DNA of 64,000 bases from Pelagerythrobacter marensis. Its GTDB lineage: Bacteria > Pseudomonadota > Alphaproteobacteria > Sphingomonadales > Sphingomonadaceae. The notes under the pieces were generated by a model, which saw nothing but the letters and a program-made list of their open reading frames with translations, had not been told where the DNA came from and did not search any database. The number at the start of each line of letters is the position of its first letter. Positions within the stretch are counted from its first letter, which is position 1. This document shows positions 34,378 through 43,488 of this stretch, one piece after another. Made by a program: the position numbers and the translations under genes. Location of the stretch: assembly GCF_001028625.1 (NCBI RefSeq), contig NZ_CP011805.1, forward strand, positions 558,001-622,000. The letters run 5' to 3'.

Positions 34378-35034
34378 CTAGTCGCCGGTGTCCTGAACCA
34401 CTGCTTCGGATATGAAGGTAACCTCGCCGGGCGTTCCGCTGGCCACGGGCGGCGATCCCTGCGGCGCGACGAGCGAGGGGGGGCGATCCTCGTCGTCCCA
34501 TGCGACGCCATCGTCCTTGTCGACGCGGACTTTGGCGAAGGCGGGCCGCGCCGGGTAGGAACAGCCCATCTGCTGACCCAGTCCTTTTAGATAGCCGCGC
34601 CGGATCGCGCCGGCCATGATCGCAGCCTGAAATTGCCGCTGATGATCGGCGGCGCCTGTAATTTCGCGCACGATGCTGCGGAACGGGATGAACGAACCGA
34701 TCGCGCTTTTGGCAATGCGCCCGACCGAAATCGGACCGCCGTCATTATCCGATACGTCGAGATCCGGGCCGAGCACCGCGTCGAGTTCGGCGATGGCGCC
34801 GCCGATTTCTCCGCAATTGTCGAGCCCTTCGCTGGCGTAAGGTGCCTCCGCCGCGACGACCAGCTCCGCAGGGATCGGGTCTTTCGCGAGATTGAGGTCG
34901 GTCAGCGGTGTCTTCGCGACATCCTCCACATCGGGCTCGGCACTCATCGCCCCTTGCGCCCGTGCCGCCAGGGGAGGGGCCATCAGCGCTGCCGCCAGTG
35001 CGAAGGTGGCGCTAACGTGTCTGGAAATAGGCAT
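34378..35034 (-). CDS. Hypothetical periplasmic protein
   Basis: A 218-residue exported protein with no domain I can name. I chose the ATG at 35032-35034, which gives the signal peptide SATFALAAALMAPPLAARA-QG; an ATG 15 nt upstream is possible. Two cysteines (DNCGEIGG and MGCSYPARP) could form a disulfide. The middle has a Gly/Ile-rich stretch (IGSFIPFRSIVREITGAA) and the tail is acidic then Pro-rich. Its start overlaps the end of the ypfJ-type gene by 23 bp on the same strand, so the two are probably co-transcribed. Confidence 0.75.
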   Translation of the reverse strand: MPISRHVSATFALAAALMAPPLAARAQGAMSAEPDVEDVAKTPLTDLNLAKDPIPAELVVAAEAPYASEGLDNCGEIGGAIAELDAVLGPDLDVSDNDGGPISVGRIAKSAIGSFIPFRSIVREITGAADHQRQFQAAIMAGAIRRGYLKGLGQQMGCSYPARPAFAKVRVDKDDGVAWDDEDRPPSLVAPQGSPPVASGTPGEVTFISEAVVQDTGD

Positions 35035-35884
35035 CGCACACCGCGTCATTGGCGCTTTCCATGCCGCTCCGCAGCGCGTCCATACGCTGCGCGCTCGATC
35101 CGTGCGTGAAGCTTTCCGGGTTGGCGCGCTGGCCCGCCCGCTGCTGGAGCGTGTCGTCGCCGATGGCGCTCGCCGCGCGGAGGCCCTCTTCCATGTCGCC
35201 GGGCTCGATCAGATTGCGGTTCTTGCCCGCCCAGACGCCGGCATAGCAGTCGGCCTGCAGTTCCATGCGAACCTGCAACTGGTTTGCGCTGCCCGGATTC
35301 TGCGACTGGGCGCTGCGCACTTGTCCGGCCAACCCGGTCAGGTTCTGGATATGATGACCATATTCGTGCGCCATGACGTAATAACGCGTGAAATCGCCGC
35401 CGGCTCCCAACTGCCGGGCGAGCGTATCGTAGAAGCTGGTGTCGATGTAGATTCCCTGATCCGCCGGGCAATAGAACGGGCCGCTCCCGCTGGAGGCCGC
35501 ACCGCAGCCCGATCGCGTGCCGCCTTGATAGAATTCCAACAGTGGGTCCTGGAACGCGATGCCGGCGCGCGCAAATTCGGGTTGCCATGTCTGGTTGAGC
35601 GAATCGAGCGCATTGCAGGCTTCGAGCGAATAGGCGTTCTGTTCGCAGATCTCTGTCGTAGAAACGCCCGTTTGCTGCTGTTGGCCACTCGGCGCCGACT
35701 GCTGCGCATTGTCGAGCGTGCCCAGCATCTGCCCCGGATCGACTCCGAACACCAGCGCGGCGATGACGACGACAACCAGCGATCCGCAACCCACTTTGCC
35801 CCCGCCGCCGCCGGGAAACCCTCTGCCCGTGCCGCCTTGCCGGACGCGGATGTTATTCGGGTTGAACCGTTTGAGCCGCATCAT
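35012..35884 (-). CDS. ypfJ: Neutral zinc metallopeptidase, YpfJ family
   Basis: A single-pass membrane protein of 290 residues. The cytosolic N-terminus is short and Gly-rich (GFPGGGGGKVGCG), then one helix SLVVVVIAALVFGVD, then an outward catalytic domain. The zinc motif HEYGH is at 173-177 in YVMAHEYGHHIQNLTG. The YpfJ pattern FYCPADQGIYIDTSFY and ELQADCYAGVW is clear. The family is widespread but its substrates are unknown. It ends inside the start of the next gene on the same strand. Confidence 0.92.
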   Translation of the reverse strand: MMRLKRFNPNNIRVRQGGTGRGFPGGGGGKVGCGSLVVVVIAALVFGVDPGQMLGTLDNAQQSAPSGQQQQTGVSTTEICEQNAYSLEACNALDSLNQTWQPEFARAGIAFQDPLLEFYQGGTRSGCGAASSGSGPFYCPADQGIYIDTSFYDTLARQLGAGGDFTRYYVMAHEYGHHIQNLTGLAGQVRSAQSQNPGSANQLQVRMELQADCYAGVWAGKNRNLIEPGDMEEGLRAASAIGDDTLQQRAGQRANPESFTHGSSAQRMDALRSGMESANDAVCDAYFQTR

Positions 35885-35990
35885 TTCCTCCCTGCCGGCG
35901 TCTGTGCGACGATATCCTCTGGACAGAGGGCATTGTGGTCGCGAAAGCGGTTATGCAGCGCGACGCAGTTGAAATCCACGGAGTTTTGAC

Positions 35991-36746
35991 ATGTTCCTTA
36001 CCGGCAAGCGGGCCCTGGTCACCGGATCGACATCGGGCATCGGCCTCGCCATCGCGCGTGCTCTGGCGGCAGAGGGCGCGCAGATCGTCCTCAACGGGTT
36101 CGGCGATGACGACGCGATCGCCGCGCTGTGCGACGAACTGGGGGCCGAGCATGTCGGCGCGGATCTGACCACCGCCGAAGGGTGCGATGCGCTGATGGAC
36201 GCGGCCGGCGCGGTCGATATTCTCGTCAACAATGCGGGGATGCAGCACGTCGCGCCTGTCGAGGATTTTCCGGTCGCCCGCTGGGATGCGATCATTGCGC
36301 TGAATCTGTCGGCGGTGTTCCACACCGTTCGCCACGCTGTGCCCCACATGAAGGCGCAGGGGTGGGGGCGGATCATAAACACCGCCAGCGCCCATTCGAA
36401 ATCCGCATCCCCATTCAAGGGAGCCTACAACGCGGCCAAGCACGGGCTGGACGGGTTTACCAAGACCGTTGCCCTCGAACTGGCGCAAAGCGGGGTTACG
36501 GCCAATTGCATCAGCCCTGGCTACGTCTGGACGCCGCTGGTCGAAAACCAGATTCCCGATACGATGAAGGCGCGGGGTCTGACGCGCGATCAGGTGATCA
36601 ACGACGTATTGCTCGCCAAACAGCCGACCAAGCGTTTTGTTCAGCCTGAGGAACTTGGCGCGCTGGCAGTCTTTCTATGTCGCAAGGAAGCGGGCAATGT
36701 CACGGGCGCTAACTGGAGCGTCGACGGCGGCTGGACCGCCGAATAG
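35991..36746 (+). CDS. bdhA: 3-hydroxybutyrate dehydrogenase
   Basis: An SDR enzyme of 251 residues interconverting 3-hydroxybutyrate and acetoacetate, used when polyhydroxybutyrate or ketone bodies are broken down. The cofactor site is TGSTSGIGLAIA, then NNAGMQHVAPVEDFP. The active site is S-x12-YNAAK (ASPFKGAYNAAKHGLDGF). The family-specific region CISPGYVWTPLVENQIPDT supports BDH rather than another SDR. It is followed after 8 bp by the M28 peptidase gene, so the two may form an operon. Confidence 0.92.
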   Translation: MFLTGKRALVTGSTSGIGLAIARALAAEGAQIVLNGFGDDDAIAALCDELGAEHVGADLTTAEGCDALMDAAGAVDILVNNAGMQHVAPVEDFPVARWDAIIALNLSAVFHTVRHAVPHMKAQGWGRIINTASAHSKSASPFKGAYNAAKHGLDGFTKTVALELAQSGVTANCISPGYVWTPLVENQIPDTMKARGLTRDQVINDVLLAKQPTKRFVQPEELGALAVFLCRKEAGNVTGANWSVDGGWTAE

Positions 36747-36754
36747 GAGGATCG

Positions 36755-38251
36755 ATGTCGGCGGGGGTACAGGCGGCGCGCCGGACGTTCGCGGTTTTAT
36801 GCGTGCTCGTGGCCGCAAGCTGCGCCCCCACGCGCATCGCCCCCACGTCTGCCGATGCCCTTAACGCGATAGAGAGCGAGCTGGCCGCCGATATCGCCGT
36901 GCTGGCGGGCGACGATTTCGAAGGGCGCAGGCCGGGAACGCCGGGCGAGGCGAAGACGCTGCGCTATCTGGCGCAGGCATGGCAGGCCGCGGGCCTGGAA
37001 TCGGGCACCAACGATCCGGCCCATCCCTGGTTCGCGCCGGTCGCGCTGCAGCTGAATACGCCTGACCGGTCGGTCGCGCATTTCTATCGCGGGCGGCGCG
37101 AAATTGCGGTGCCGGATGGCTCGGTGCTGCTCTATACGTCCGGCCGCCGTTCACTGCTGGAGCGCAGCCCCGTCGTGTTCGTGGGCAGGGCTGGAGAAGA
37201 CCTCGATCAGTCGGAACTGGTCGGCCGGATTGCAGTGATGCTGTGGGATCATCCGCGCAAGATCGAACAGCACGAGGCGCTGTTGGATAAAGGCGCGGCG
37301 GCTGTGCTGGCAGTGGTGTCCGACGAAGCCGAATTGCGCGAGCTGATCGACCGCCGTGGCAAGGGGTCCTACCGCCTGCTTCACGACGAAGGCGGGGCTC
37401 GGCTGGACGGGCTGATGTCGCCTGCTGCTGCACAGGCTCTGCTGGGGCCAGACGGTTTTACGTCGCTTTCCGCAGCGGCAGCCACGGCTGGCTTCCGGCC
37501 GCAGCCGACCGATCTGGAGGCGCGGCTGGAGGCGACTTCGCTGCAGGCGGAAGTGCGTACCCACAACCTGATCGCCCGCTTTCCGGGCACGCGCCCGGAT
37601 GCCGGGGCCGTCCTGCTGATGGCCCATTGGGACCATTTCGGCCACTGCGCCGAAGGCGACCGGCCTGCCGCGATCTGCAACGGGGCAGTCGACAACGCCA
37701 GCGGCCTTGCTCTTTTGGGTGCCGTCGCGCGGCGCCTGGCGGGGCAGCAGGGGCAGCTCGACAGGGATGTCTATTTCATCGCCACGACTGCCGAGGAATG
37801 GGGGCTTCTGGGTGCGCGGGCGTTCGCTCGCGATCCTGCCTTGCCGCTGGACACCATCGTCGCCGCCTTCAACGTCGATACGGTGGCGATCGCCCCGCGC
37901 GGCGGCCCGGTCGCGATAGTCGGCCATGCGATGACCGCGCTAGACGACGATGTCGGGCGCATCATTGCTTCCACCGGACGCGAGGAAGGGGACCACGAAT
38001 ACGCCAACCGATACGTTCGGCGGCAGGACGGCTGGACCCTGCTTCAGCACGATGTCCCCACGCTATCCGTTTCGGCCGCTTTTGCCGATCGGCGGGCATT
38101 GGAAGCGTTCATGCGCGAACGCTACCACCGCGCGGGCGATGTGGCCGACGATCAGGTCGAGCTGGGCGGCGCGGCAGAGGATGTCCTGCTGCACCTGGCA
38201 CTGGTGCGCCATTTCGCCAGTATCGAAAGCTATCCCGGCCCGGAGCAGTAA
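36755..38251 (+). CDS. M28-family metallopeptidase lipoprotein
   Basis: A dizinc aminopeptidase-type protein of 498 residues. It has a lipoprotein signal (FAVLCVLVAASC, Cys at 23) and a short N-terminal part (VLAGDDFEGRRPGTPGE) typical of periplasmic M28 enzymes. An inserted PA-like domain (residues about 115-245) is followed by the catalytic part with LLMAHWDHFG, CNGAVDNASGLALLGAVARRL, ATTAEEWGLLGARAF and FNVDTVA. The His/Asp/Glu/Asp ligand set is complete to the extent visible. GAGGA precedes the ATG. It should release N-terminal residues from peptides in the periplasm. Confidence 0.92.
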   Translation: MSAGVQAARRTFAVLCVLVAASCAPTRIAPTSADALNAIESELAADIAVLAGDDFEGRRPGTPGEAKTLRYLAQAWQAAGLESGTNDPAHPWFAPVALQLNTPDRSVAHFYRGRREIAVPDGSVLLYTSGRRSLLERSPVVFVGRAGEDLDQSELVGRIAVMLWDHPRKIEQHEALLDKGAAAVLAVVSDEAELRELIDRRGKGSYRLLHDEGGARLDGLMSPAAAQALLGPDGFTSLSAAAATAGFRPQPTDLEARLEATSLQAEVRTHNLIARFPGTRPDAGAVLLMAHWDHFGHCAEGDRPAAICNGAVDNASGLALLGAVARRLAGQQGQLDRDVYFIATTAEEWGLLGARAFARDPALPLDTIVAAFNVDTVAIAPRGGPVAIVGHAMTALDDDVGRIIASTGREEGDHEYANRYVRRQDGWTLLQHDVPTLSVSAAFADRRALEAFMRERYHRAGDVADDQVELGGAAEDVLLHLALVRHFASIESYPGPEQ

Positions 38252-38342
38252 GCGCGCGCGATTAATTGATCCGTACCCCTAGCAGGTTCCCTGTCATGCG
38301 GTTACATGGGCCGCCACGATTCTCCCGGCGAAAGATTTTTAC

Positions 38343-39806
38343 GTGGCTTCCATCGATATTCCCCTCGGTCTTACGTTCGACGACGTGCTCTTGCGGCCGG
38401 CTGAAAGCGACATCCTGCCTTCGATGGCGGATACGCGCACCCAGTTGACGCGCCAGATCGCGCTGAACATTCCGGTCCTTTCGGCCGCGATGGACACGGT
38501 GACGGAAGCCGACATGGCGATCGTCATGGCCCAGCTCGGCGGTATCGGCGTGCTTCACCGAAATCTGACCGTCGAACAGCAATGCACTGCGGTGCGGGCG
38601 GTCAAGCGGTTCGAAAGTGGCATGGTGGTCAACCCCATCACCATTTCGCCCGAGGCGACGCTGGGCGATGCACAGGCGCTGATGCAGCAGCACCGGATCA
38701 GCGGCATTCCCGTGACCGACCGGGGCGGCAAGCTGGTCGGCATTCTGACCAACCGCGACGTGCGTTTTGCCGAGAATCTGGTTCAGCCGGTGCGCGAACT
38801 GATGACCACCGACAATCTCGCCACCGTGCCGCTGGGCACCGGGCAGGAAGAGGCGCGCCGTCTGCTGCACCAGCGGCGGATCGAAAAGCTGCTGGTCGTC
38901 GATGACGATTATCGCTGCATCGGGCTGATCACGGTCAAGGATATCGAAAAGGCGGTCAATTATCCGCACGCGACCAAGGATGCCGCCGGCCGGTTGCGGG
39001 TCGCAGCCGCTTCGACCGTAGGCGAAAAGGGGCTGGAACGGACGCAGGCGCTGGTCGACGCGGAAGTGGATGTCGTCATCATCGATACCGCTCACGGTCA
39101 CAACAAGGATGTGGCGCGGGCGGTCGAGAATGCGAAGAAGCTGTCCAATTCGGTTCAGATCGTCGCCGGCAACGTCGCCACTGCGGAAGCGACACGCGCG
39201 CTGATCGACGCTGGTGCCGATGCAATCAAGGTCGGGATTGGGCCGGGCTCCATCTGCACAACGCGGATCGTCGCGGGCGTCGGTGTGCCACAGCTCACCG
39301 CGATCATGGACTGCGCGGAAGAAGCCGCCAAGTCCGGCGTTCCGGTCATTGCCGATGGCGGCCTGCGGACCAGCGGCGATGCGGCCAAGGCGCTGGCCGC
39401 TGGCGCATCGGCGGTCATGGTCGGTTCCATGCTCGCCGGAACGGCGGAAAGCCCGGGCGAAACGTTCCTGTATCAGGGCCGCAGCTACAAGGCCTATCGC
39501 GGAATGGGCAGCGTCGGTGCGATGTCGCGCGGCAGTGCCGACCGCTATTTCCAGCAGGACGTTTCGGCCATGAAGCTGGTGCCCGAAGGGATCGAAGGAC
39601 AGGTTCCGTTCAAGGGCCCGGCAGCCGACGTGGTCCACCAGCTTGTCGGCGGGGTGAAGGCCGCGATGGGTTATACCGGCAGCGCCACGATCGACGATTT
39701 GCGCACGCGCGCCCGCTTCGTTCGCATCACCAATGCCGGATTGAGCGAGAGCCACGTTCACGACGTGGCCATTACGCGAGAGGCGCCGAACTATCCGACA
39801 CGCTGA
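38343..39806 (+). CDS. guaB: IMP dehydrogenase
   Basis: Catalyses IMP to XMP, the committed step to GMP. It has 487 residues, the normal bacterial length, with a TIM barrel interrupted by two CBS modules (about 95-205). The catalytic cysteine is C305 in GIGPGSICTTRIVAGVG, preceded by DTAHGHNKDV and VVIIDTAHG, with the flap region YRGMGSVGAMSRG. The start is a GTG at 38343 (MASIDIPLGLTFDDVLL). The next gene follows after 11 bp, and it in turn overlaps rsmB, so guaB may lead a three-gene unit. Confidence 0.97.
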   Translation: MASIDIPLGLTFDDVLLRPAESDILPSMADTRTQLTRQIALNIPVLSAAMDTVTEADMAIVMAQLGGIGVLHRNLTVEQQCTAVRAVKRFESGMVVNPITISPEATLGDAQALMQQHRISGIPVTDRGGKLVGILTNRDVRFAENLVQPVRELMTTDNLATVPLGTGQEEARRLLHQRRIEKLLVVDDDYRCIGLITVKDIEKAVNYPHATKDAAGRLRVAAASTVGEKGLERTQALVDAEVDVVIIDTAHGHNKDVARAVENAKKLSNSVQIVAGNVATAEATRALIDAGADAIKVGIGPGSICTTRIVAGVGVPQLTAIMDCAEEAAKSGVPVIADGGLRTSGDAAKALAAGASAVMVGSMLAGTAESPGETFLYQGRSYKAYRGMGSVGAMSRGSADRYFQQDVSAMKLVPEGIEGQVPFKGPAADVVHQLVGGVKAAMGYTGSATIDDLRTRARFVRITNAGLSESHVHDVAITREAPNYPTR

Positions 39807-39817
39807 GGGGACAGAGA

Positions 39818-40093
39818 ATGGATGAAATCATCCCCTACATGCTGATCGTCCTGATGTGGCACCCGGACCATTCTGGAGAATTCGTCATTGATCGGCGACC
39901 GGTTCTCTATGAAACCGAAGATGCCTGCGAAGAGGCAGGCAACGACTACGTCGACAGCCGTGCCGAATATGCATTCGAATTTGGCGGTGCGCGTTTCGCT
40001 TTCGAATGCCTGCCTGTCCCGGCTCGCAGCGAATATACCGAGCTGTTCAAGGAATGGGATCGACGTCTGGAAGAACGGGCGGAGTCCCGGTGA
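39818..40093 (+). CDS. Small conserved hypothetical protein between guaB and rsmB
   Basis: A 91-residue protein. It begins MDEIIPYMLIVLMWHPDHSG, a hydrophobic strand rather than a signal peptide, followed by an acidic Tyr/Glu-rich region (ETEDACEEAGNDYVDSRAEYAF) with two Cys, and a charged C-terminal helix. The ATG has GGGGACAG upstream. It overlaps the following rsmB start by 4 bp (GTGA), which argues that it is really translated. Function unknown. Confidence 0.78.
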   Translation: MDEIIPYMLIVLMWHPDHSGEFVIDRRPVLYETEDACEEAGNDYVDSRAEYAFEFGGARFAFECLPVPARSEYTELFKEWDRRLEERAESR

Positions 40094-41271
40094 CGCCTGC
40101 CGCGCGGGTCCAGACTTCGATCGAATTGCTCGACCGGATTATCGCAGCGGCGCAATCGAACGGCGCGCCCGCCGACCGCATCCTTGCCGAATGGTTCCGC
40201 AATAGCCGTTTTGCCGGATCGAAGGACCGGCGTGCGATCCGCGAACTCGTCTATGCTGCGATTCGCGCTTGCGGCCCGATCCCGGTGTCGGGGCGCGCGG
40301 CGATGCTGCGGCTGGCGCAAACCGATGGCACGATCGGCCCGTTACTCGATGGTTCCAATTACGGCCCCGCGCCGCTCGCGGAGGATGAGGCCGTGGCGGA
40401 AGGCGGCATCGCGCCTGCGTGGCTTGTGGAGCGGCTTGAGGCGTCCGGCATTGCTGCGGAAGAGGGGCAGGCGCTGCTGGCGCGCGCGCCGCTGGATCTG
40501 CGGGTCAACACGCTCAAGGCCGAGCGGGCGACGCTGAAGCTGCCCGAACCCGCCGAACCCACACCTGCGCCGCACGCACTGCGGGTGGCAACGGGAACGC
40601 TGGTCGAACAATGGCCCGAATTTCGCGACGGCGCGATCGAGGTGCAGGATACCGGTTCGCAGATTGCATGCCTCGCGGTCGATGCAAGACCGGGTGAAAC
40701 GGTTATCGACCTGTGCGCAGGCGGGGGCGGCAAGACGCTCGCGCTGGCTGCAGCGATGGATAATCAGGGCCGGTTGATCGCTTCGGACACCGACCGCGGC
40801 CGATTGTCGCGGCTCGCCCCGCGTGCCGAACGCGCGGGCGCGACACTGATCGAGAGCGTGCTGCTCGATCCCCAGCGGGAGCTGGAGGCACTGGGCGATT
40901 TCGTCGGGCAGGCCGATGCGGTGCTGATCGATGCGCCCTGTTCGGGCACTGGCACCTGGCGGCGCAATCCCGAAGCGCGCTGGCGGCTCGATCCGGCACA
41001 GCTCGACCGATTTGCGCAGGTTCAGGATCGCCTGCTCGACCTGGCCGCACAGCTCGTGCGACCGGGAGGCCGGTTGATCTACGTCACCTGTTCGCTGCTC
41101 GATCTGGAAGGGGCCGATCGCATCGCGCGTTTCCTCGCCAATCATGGCGATTGGCGCGGCGAAAACCTTTCCCTTCCGCTCGGTAAGCAGCGGGGGGGCG
41201 GAACGCGTCTGACCCCCGGCCGGGACAATACCGACGGATTTTTCGTCGCCTGCGCCAGATTGGCGTGTTAA
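40090..41271 (+). CDS. rsmB: RsmB-type rRNA (cytosine-5) methyltransferase
   Basis: A SAM-dependent RNA m5C methyltransferase of the RsmB/NOP family (16S C967 in E. coli). The GTG start at 40090 overlaps the previous stop (GTGA) and gives 393 residues. The N-terminal NusB-like helical part is present (QTSIELLDRIIAAAQ, RRAIRELVYAAIR). The catalytic domain shows VIDLCAGGGGKTLALAAAM, the PCSGTGTWRRNPE cysteine motif and the TCSLLDLEG cysteine motif. Both cysteines needed for catalysis and release are present. Confidence 0.92.
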   Translation: MTPAARVQTSIELLDRIIAAAQSNGAPADRILAEWFRNSRFAGSKDRRAIRELVYAAIRACGPIPVSGRAAMLRLAQTDGTIGPLLDGSNYGPAPLAEDEAVAEGGIAPAWLVERLEASGIAAEEGQALLARAPLDLRVNTLKAERATLKLPEPAEPTPAPHALRVATGTLVEQWPEFRDGAIEVQDTGSQIACLAVDARPGETVIDLCAGGGGKTLALAAAMDNQGRLIASDTDRGRLSRLAPRAERAGATLIESVLLDPQRELEALGDFVGQADAVLIDAPCSGTGTWRRNPEARWRLDPAQLDRFAQVQDRLLDLAAQLVRPGGRLIYVTCSLLDLEGADRIARFLANHGDWRGENLSLPLGKQRGGGTRLTPGRDNTDGFFVACARLAC

Positions 41272-41329
41272 CCTGAGAGTTATGGCAGACGATCTATCTG
41301 CAATTTTCTCGTCCTTTCAGGAGTCGATC

Positions 41330-41836
41330 ATGCGTTTTGCCCCCGCCGCCGCCGCCCTGTCGCTATTTGTCGCGATCACCGCGAGCGTAGGGCAAGGGGC
41401 TGAGCGCGAGGCCGATCCGCGTGCGGTCGCACTGATGGCCGAAGGGCGGGCCGCGCTGGAGGCGGAGGAACCGCAGCGCGCGATCGACGCCTTCGAAGCG
41501 GCCCTGGCCGTGGACCCGGGCTATACCGCCACATATCTGGAACTGGCCCGCGCGGCTCGGGCCGAAGAATTGCAGGGCAAGGCGATCCATTACTACCGCG
41601 AGGCGCTGGTTCGCGATCCGGGCAATCTCGCTGCAATCACCGGCGAGGGGGAAGCGCTGGTGGAAAAGGGCGCAGTCGAGAAAGCGAAAGCCAATCTGGC
41701 CAAGCTCAAGAGCATGTGCGGCGAAAGCTGCGCCGAAGCGCAACGGCTCGCGTCCGCGATCGAACGCGGACCGCGTACACCGGTCCTGACGGCGGAAGCG
41801 GTCATGCCCGAAGCGCAGGTGACCCAGGCCAACTGA
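41330..41836 (+). CDS. Exported tetratricopeptide-repeat protein
   Basis: A 168-residue periplasmic TPR protein starting at the ATG 41330, which has AGGAG 7 nt upstream; an ATG 48 nt earlier lacks a signal and a ribosome site. The signal peptide is FAPAAAALSLFVAITASVGQG. About three TPR units follow (ALMAEGRAALEAEEPQRAID, YTATYLELARAARAEELQGKA, AAITGEGEALVEKGAVEKA). A CGESC pair after the repeats could be redox-active or structural. It probably acts as a scaffold; the partner is unknown. Confidence 0.85.
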   Translation: MRFAPAAAALSLFVAITASVGQGAEREADPRAVALMAEGRAALEAEEPQRAIDAFEAALAVDPGYTATYLELARAARAEELQGKAIHYYREALVRDPGNLAAITGEGEALVEKGAVEKAKANLAKLKSMCGESCAEAQRLASAIERGPRTPVLTAEAVMPEAQVTQAN

Positions 41837-41843
41837 CCCCGTC

Positions 41844-41863
41844 GCTCCCCCTCATCGGGGAGC
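41844..41863. terminator. Hairpin between convergent TPR and rppH genes
   Basis: GCTCCCC (41844-41850) pairs with GGGGAGC (41857-41863) around CTCATC. No T-run follows on either strand, so this is a weak terminator candidate placed correctly for both genes. Confidence 0.45.
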
Positions 41864-41870
41864 AAGCGGT

Positions 41871-42350
41871 TCACACCAGCTCGCGAAACGCCTCCAGAAC
41901 AGTGCGATAGATGCGCTTCTTGAACGGCACGATCAGTTCGGGGAGCTGATCCGGGTCGACCCATTTCCAGTCGCAGAATTCGGGCGGATCGTGGGCTTCC
42001 AGGTCGATATCGGCATCGGTGCCGGAAAAGCGCGCCAGGAACCACACCTGTTCCTGCCCGCGATAACGGCCGCCCCAGAGCTTGCCCATCAGCTCCTCCG
42101 GAAGGTCGTAGCGGAGCGGTTCGTCGATCTGCTTCAGCAGCGTCACATGGTCGGGCCGAACGCCGGTCTCCTCCCCCAATTCGCGCAGGGCAGCCTCGCG
42201 CAAATCCTCCCCCTCGTCGACGCCGCCCTGGGGCATCTGCCACCAGTCGCCTTCCTTGTTGTCGATTCTCCGGCCCACGAAGGCACGGCCTTCGGCGTTG
42301 ACCAGCATGACGCCCACGCAGGGGCGATAACCCAGTTCCGTCATGCGCAC
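41871..42350 (-). CDS. rppH: RNA pyrophosphohydrolase
   Basis: A Nudix enzyme that removes pyrophosphate from mRNA 5' ends, starting decay. It has 159 residues, starts YRPCVGVMLVN, and carries a complete Nudix box at about 42-63 (GGVDEGEDLREAALRELGEE-TG) with the RppH-type lead-in DWWQMPQ. The C-terminal VPFKKRIYRTVLEAF is typical. It is the last minus-strand gene before the esterase, with 8 bp between them, so both may share a transcript. Confidence 0.94.
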   Translation of the reverse strand: MRMTELGYRPCVGVMLVNAEGRAFVGRRIDNKEGDWWQMPQGGVDEGEDLREAALRELGEETGVRPDHVTLLKQIDEPLRYDLPEELMGKLWGGRYRGQEQVWFLARFSGTDADIDLEAHDPPEFCDWKWVDPDQLPELIVPFKKRIYRTVLEAFRELV

Positions 42351-42358
42351 GCCTTGCC

Positions 42359-43312
42359 TCAGCTTGTTCGTCGAGTCAGCATCAGTTTGATTGCCGCGAC
42401 GAAAGATTCCAGATCATCCTGACCGCTCGGGATCGCCTTTCGCAATGTGGTGAAGCCGTGAATGTTCCCGGCGAATTCGAGATAGGTGACATCGATCCCG
42501 AGCCCGATCAGGTGCGCGGCATAGTTGCGACCCGAATCGCGGAGCGGGTCCAGCCCGGCAGTGCAGAGCACCGTGGGCGGGGTGCCGGAACAATCGCCGA
42601 TCATCGGCATGTTGCGCTTGTCTGCAGGGTCGGCGGCATACTGCGCCGTGAACCATGCCATCGCCGCCCCGGTCAGCAGGAAGCCATCGGAAAAGTCGAA
42701 GAAGCTGCTGTATTGCGACGGGTCGTCGGCCACCGGATAAATCGGGGCCTGCACGATGACCGGAACGTCGGCCGGATTGGCGCCGAGCTGATTGGTGGTG
42801 ACGATGGTCAGATTGCCGCCTGCGCTGTCACCCGTGATGACCAGCCCGGTAAACTCGCGCCCCAGCTCCGCCGGGCTGCTCGCAATCCAGCGCGCCGCGG
42901 CCTCGCAATCGTCCGGCGCCGCGGGGAAAGGATGTTCGGGCGCCAGGCGATAATCGACCGACACCACCGGCAGATCGAGCAGGTGGCAGATTTCGGTGCA
43001 GAGCGCGTGGTACACCCCGAGATCGCCAATCACGAAGCCGCCGCCGTGGATGAACATGACGCAAGGGCCGGGTTCGCGCGATTCGCGCGTATCGTAGAAG
43101 CGCAGCGGAATGTCTCCACCCGGGCCGGGACAGGCAAGATCCCGCACGACCGGCAGATCGCGTGGCTCGGCTTCGGCCAGCATGCCCAGGGTGCGCATCC
43201 CTTCGCGCCCTTCCTCGACCGGCAATTCCTCGACCCCTGGCCGGCCCAGTTGTTCCAGCATATCCAGAAATGCGCGCACGTCGCCGCGCACGTAGTGATC
43301 GGCCCTGGCCAT
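42359..43312 (-). CDS. Alpha/beta hydrolase, hormone-sensitive-lipase family esterase
   Basis: A cytosolic carboxylesterase of 317 residues. The oxyanion-hole motif HGGGFVIGDLGVYHALC and nucleophile motif GDSAGGNL mark HSL family IV. The catalytic Asp region TAGLDPLRDSG and the His region NIHGFTTL complete the triad. I chose the ATG at 43310-43312, with GGAGGGG just upstream, over an ATG 144 nt further up whose extra residues run through the intergenic palindrome. Substrates are short-chain esters in general; the natural one is unknown. Confidence 0.92.
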   Translation of the reverse strand: MARADHYVRGDVRAFLDMLEQLGRPGVEELPVEEGREGMRTLGMLAEAEPRDLPVVRDLACPGPGGDIPLRFYDTRESREPGPCVMFIHGGGFVIGDLGVYHALCTEICHLLDLPVVSVDYRLAPEHPFPAAPDDCEAAARWIASSPAELGREFTGLVITGDSAGGNLTIVTTNQLGANPADVPVIVQAPIYPVADDPSQYSSFFDFSDGFLLTGAAMAWFTAQYAADPADKRNMPMIGDCSGTPPTVLCTAGLDPLRDSGRNYAAHLIGLGIDVTYLEFAGNIHGFTTLRKAIPSGQDDLESFVAAIKLMLTRRTS

Positions 43313-43378
43313 AATCCCCTCCCGTAAATCGGTTGCTTTTCGCAATCCTAGCGCGCGAACTGTGCTTTTCCACTCGAC

Positions 43379-43401
43379 TTTTTGCTCCCCGGGGAGAAAA
43401 A
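43379..43401. promoter_or_regulatory. Symmetric palindrome between the esterase gene and korA
   Basis: TTTTTGCTCCCCGGGGAG followed by AAAAA is an almost perfect palindrome centred at 43390/43391. It lies between two divergent starts, so an operator is more likely than a terminator, but no regulator family is evident. Confidence 0.4.
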
Positions 43402-43488
43402 CTTCATTGCGGGAGAGTGGGTGGGTGCATAGGTGCCGGCCCCGAGATGATTGCATTGCCAGTGTGCGATGCGCGAAAAGGAATTCCG

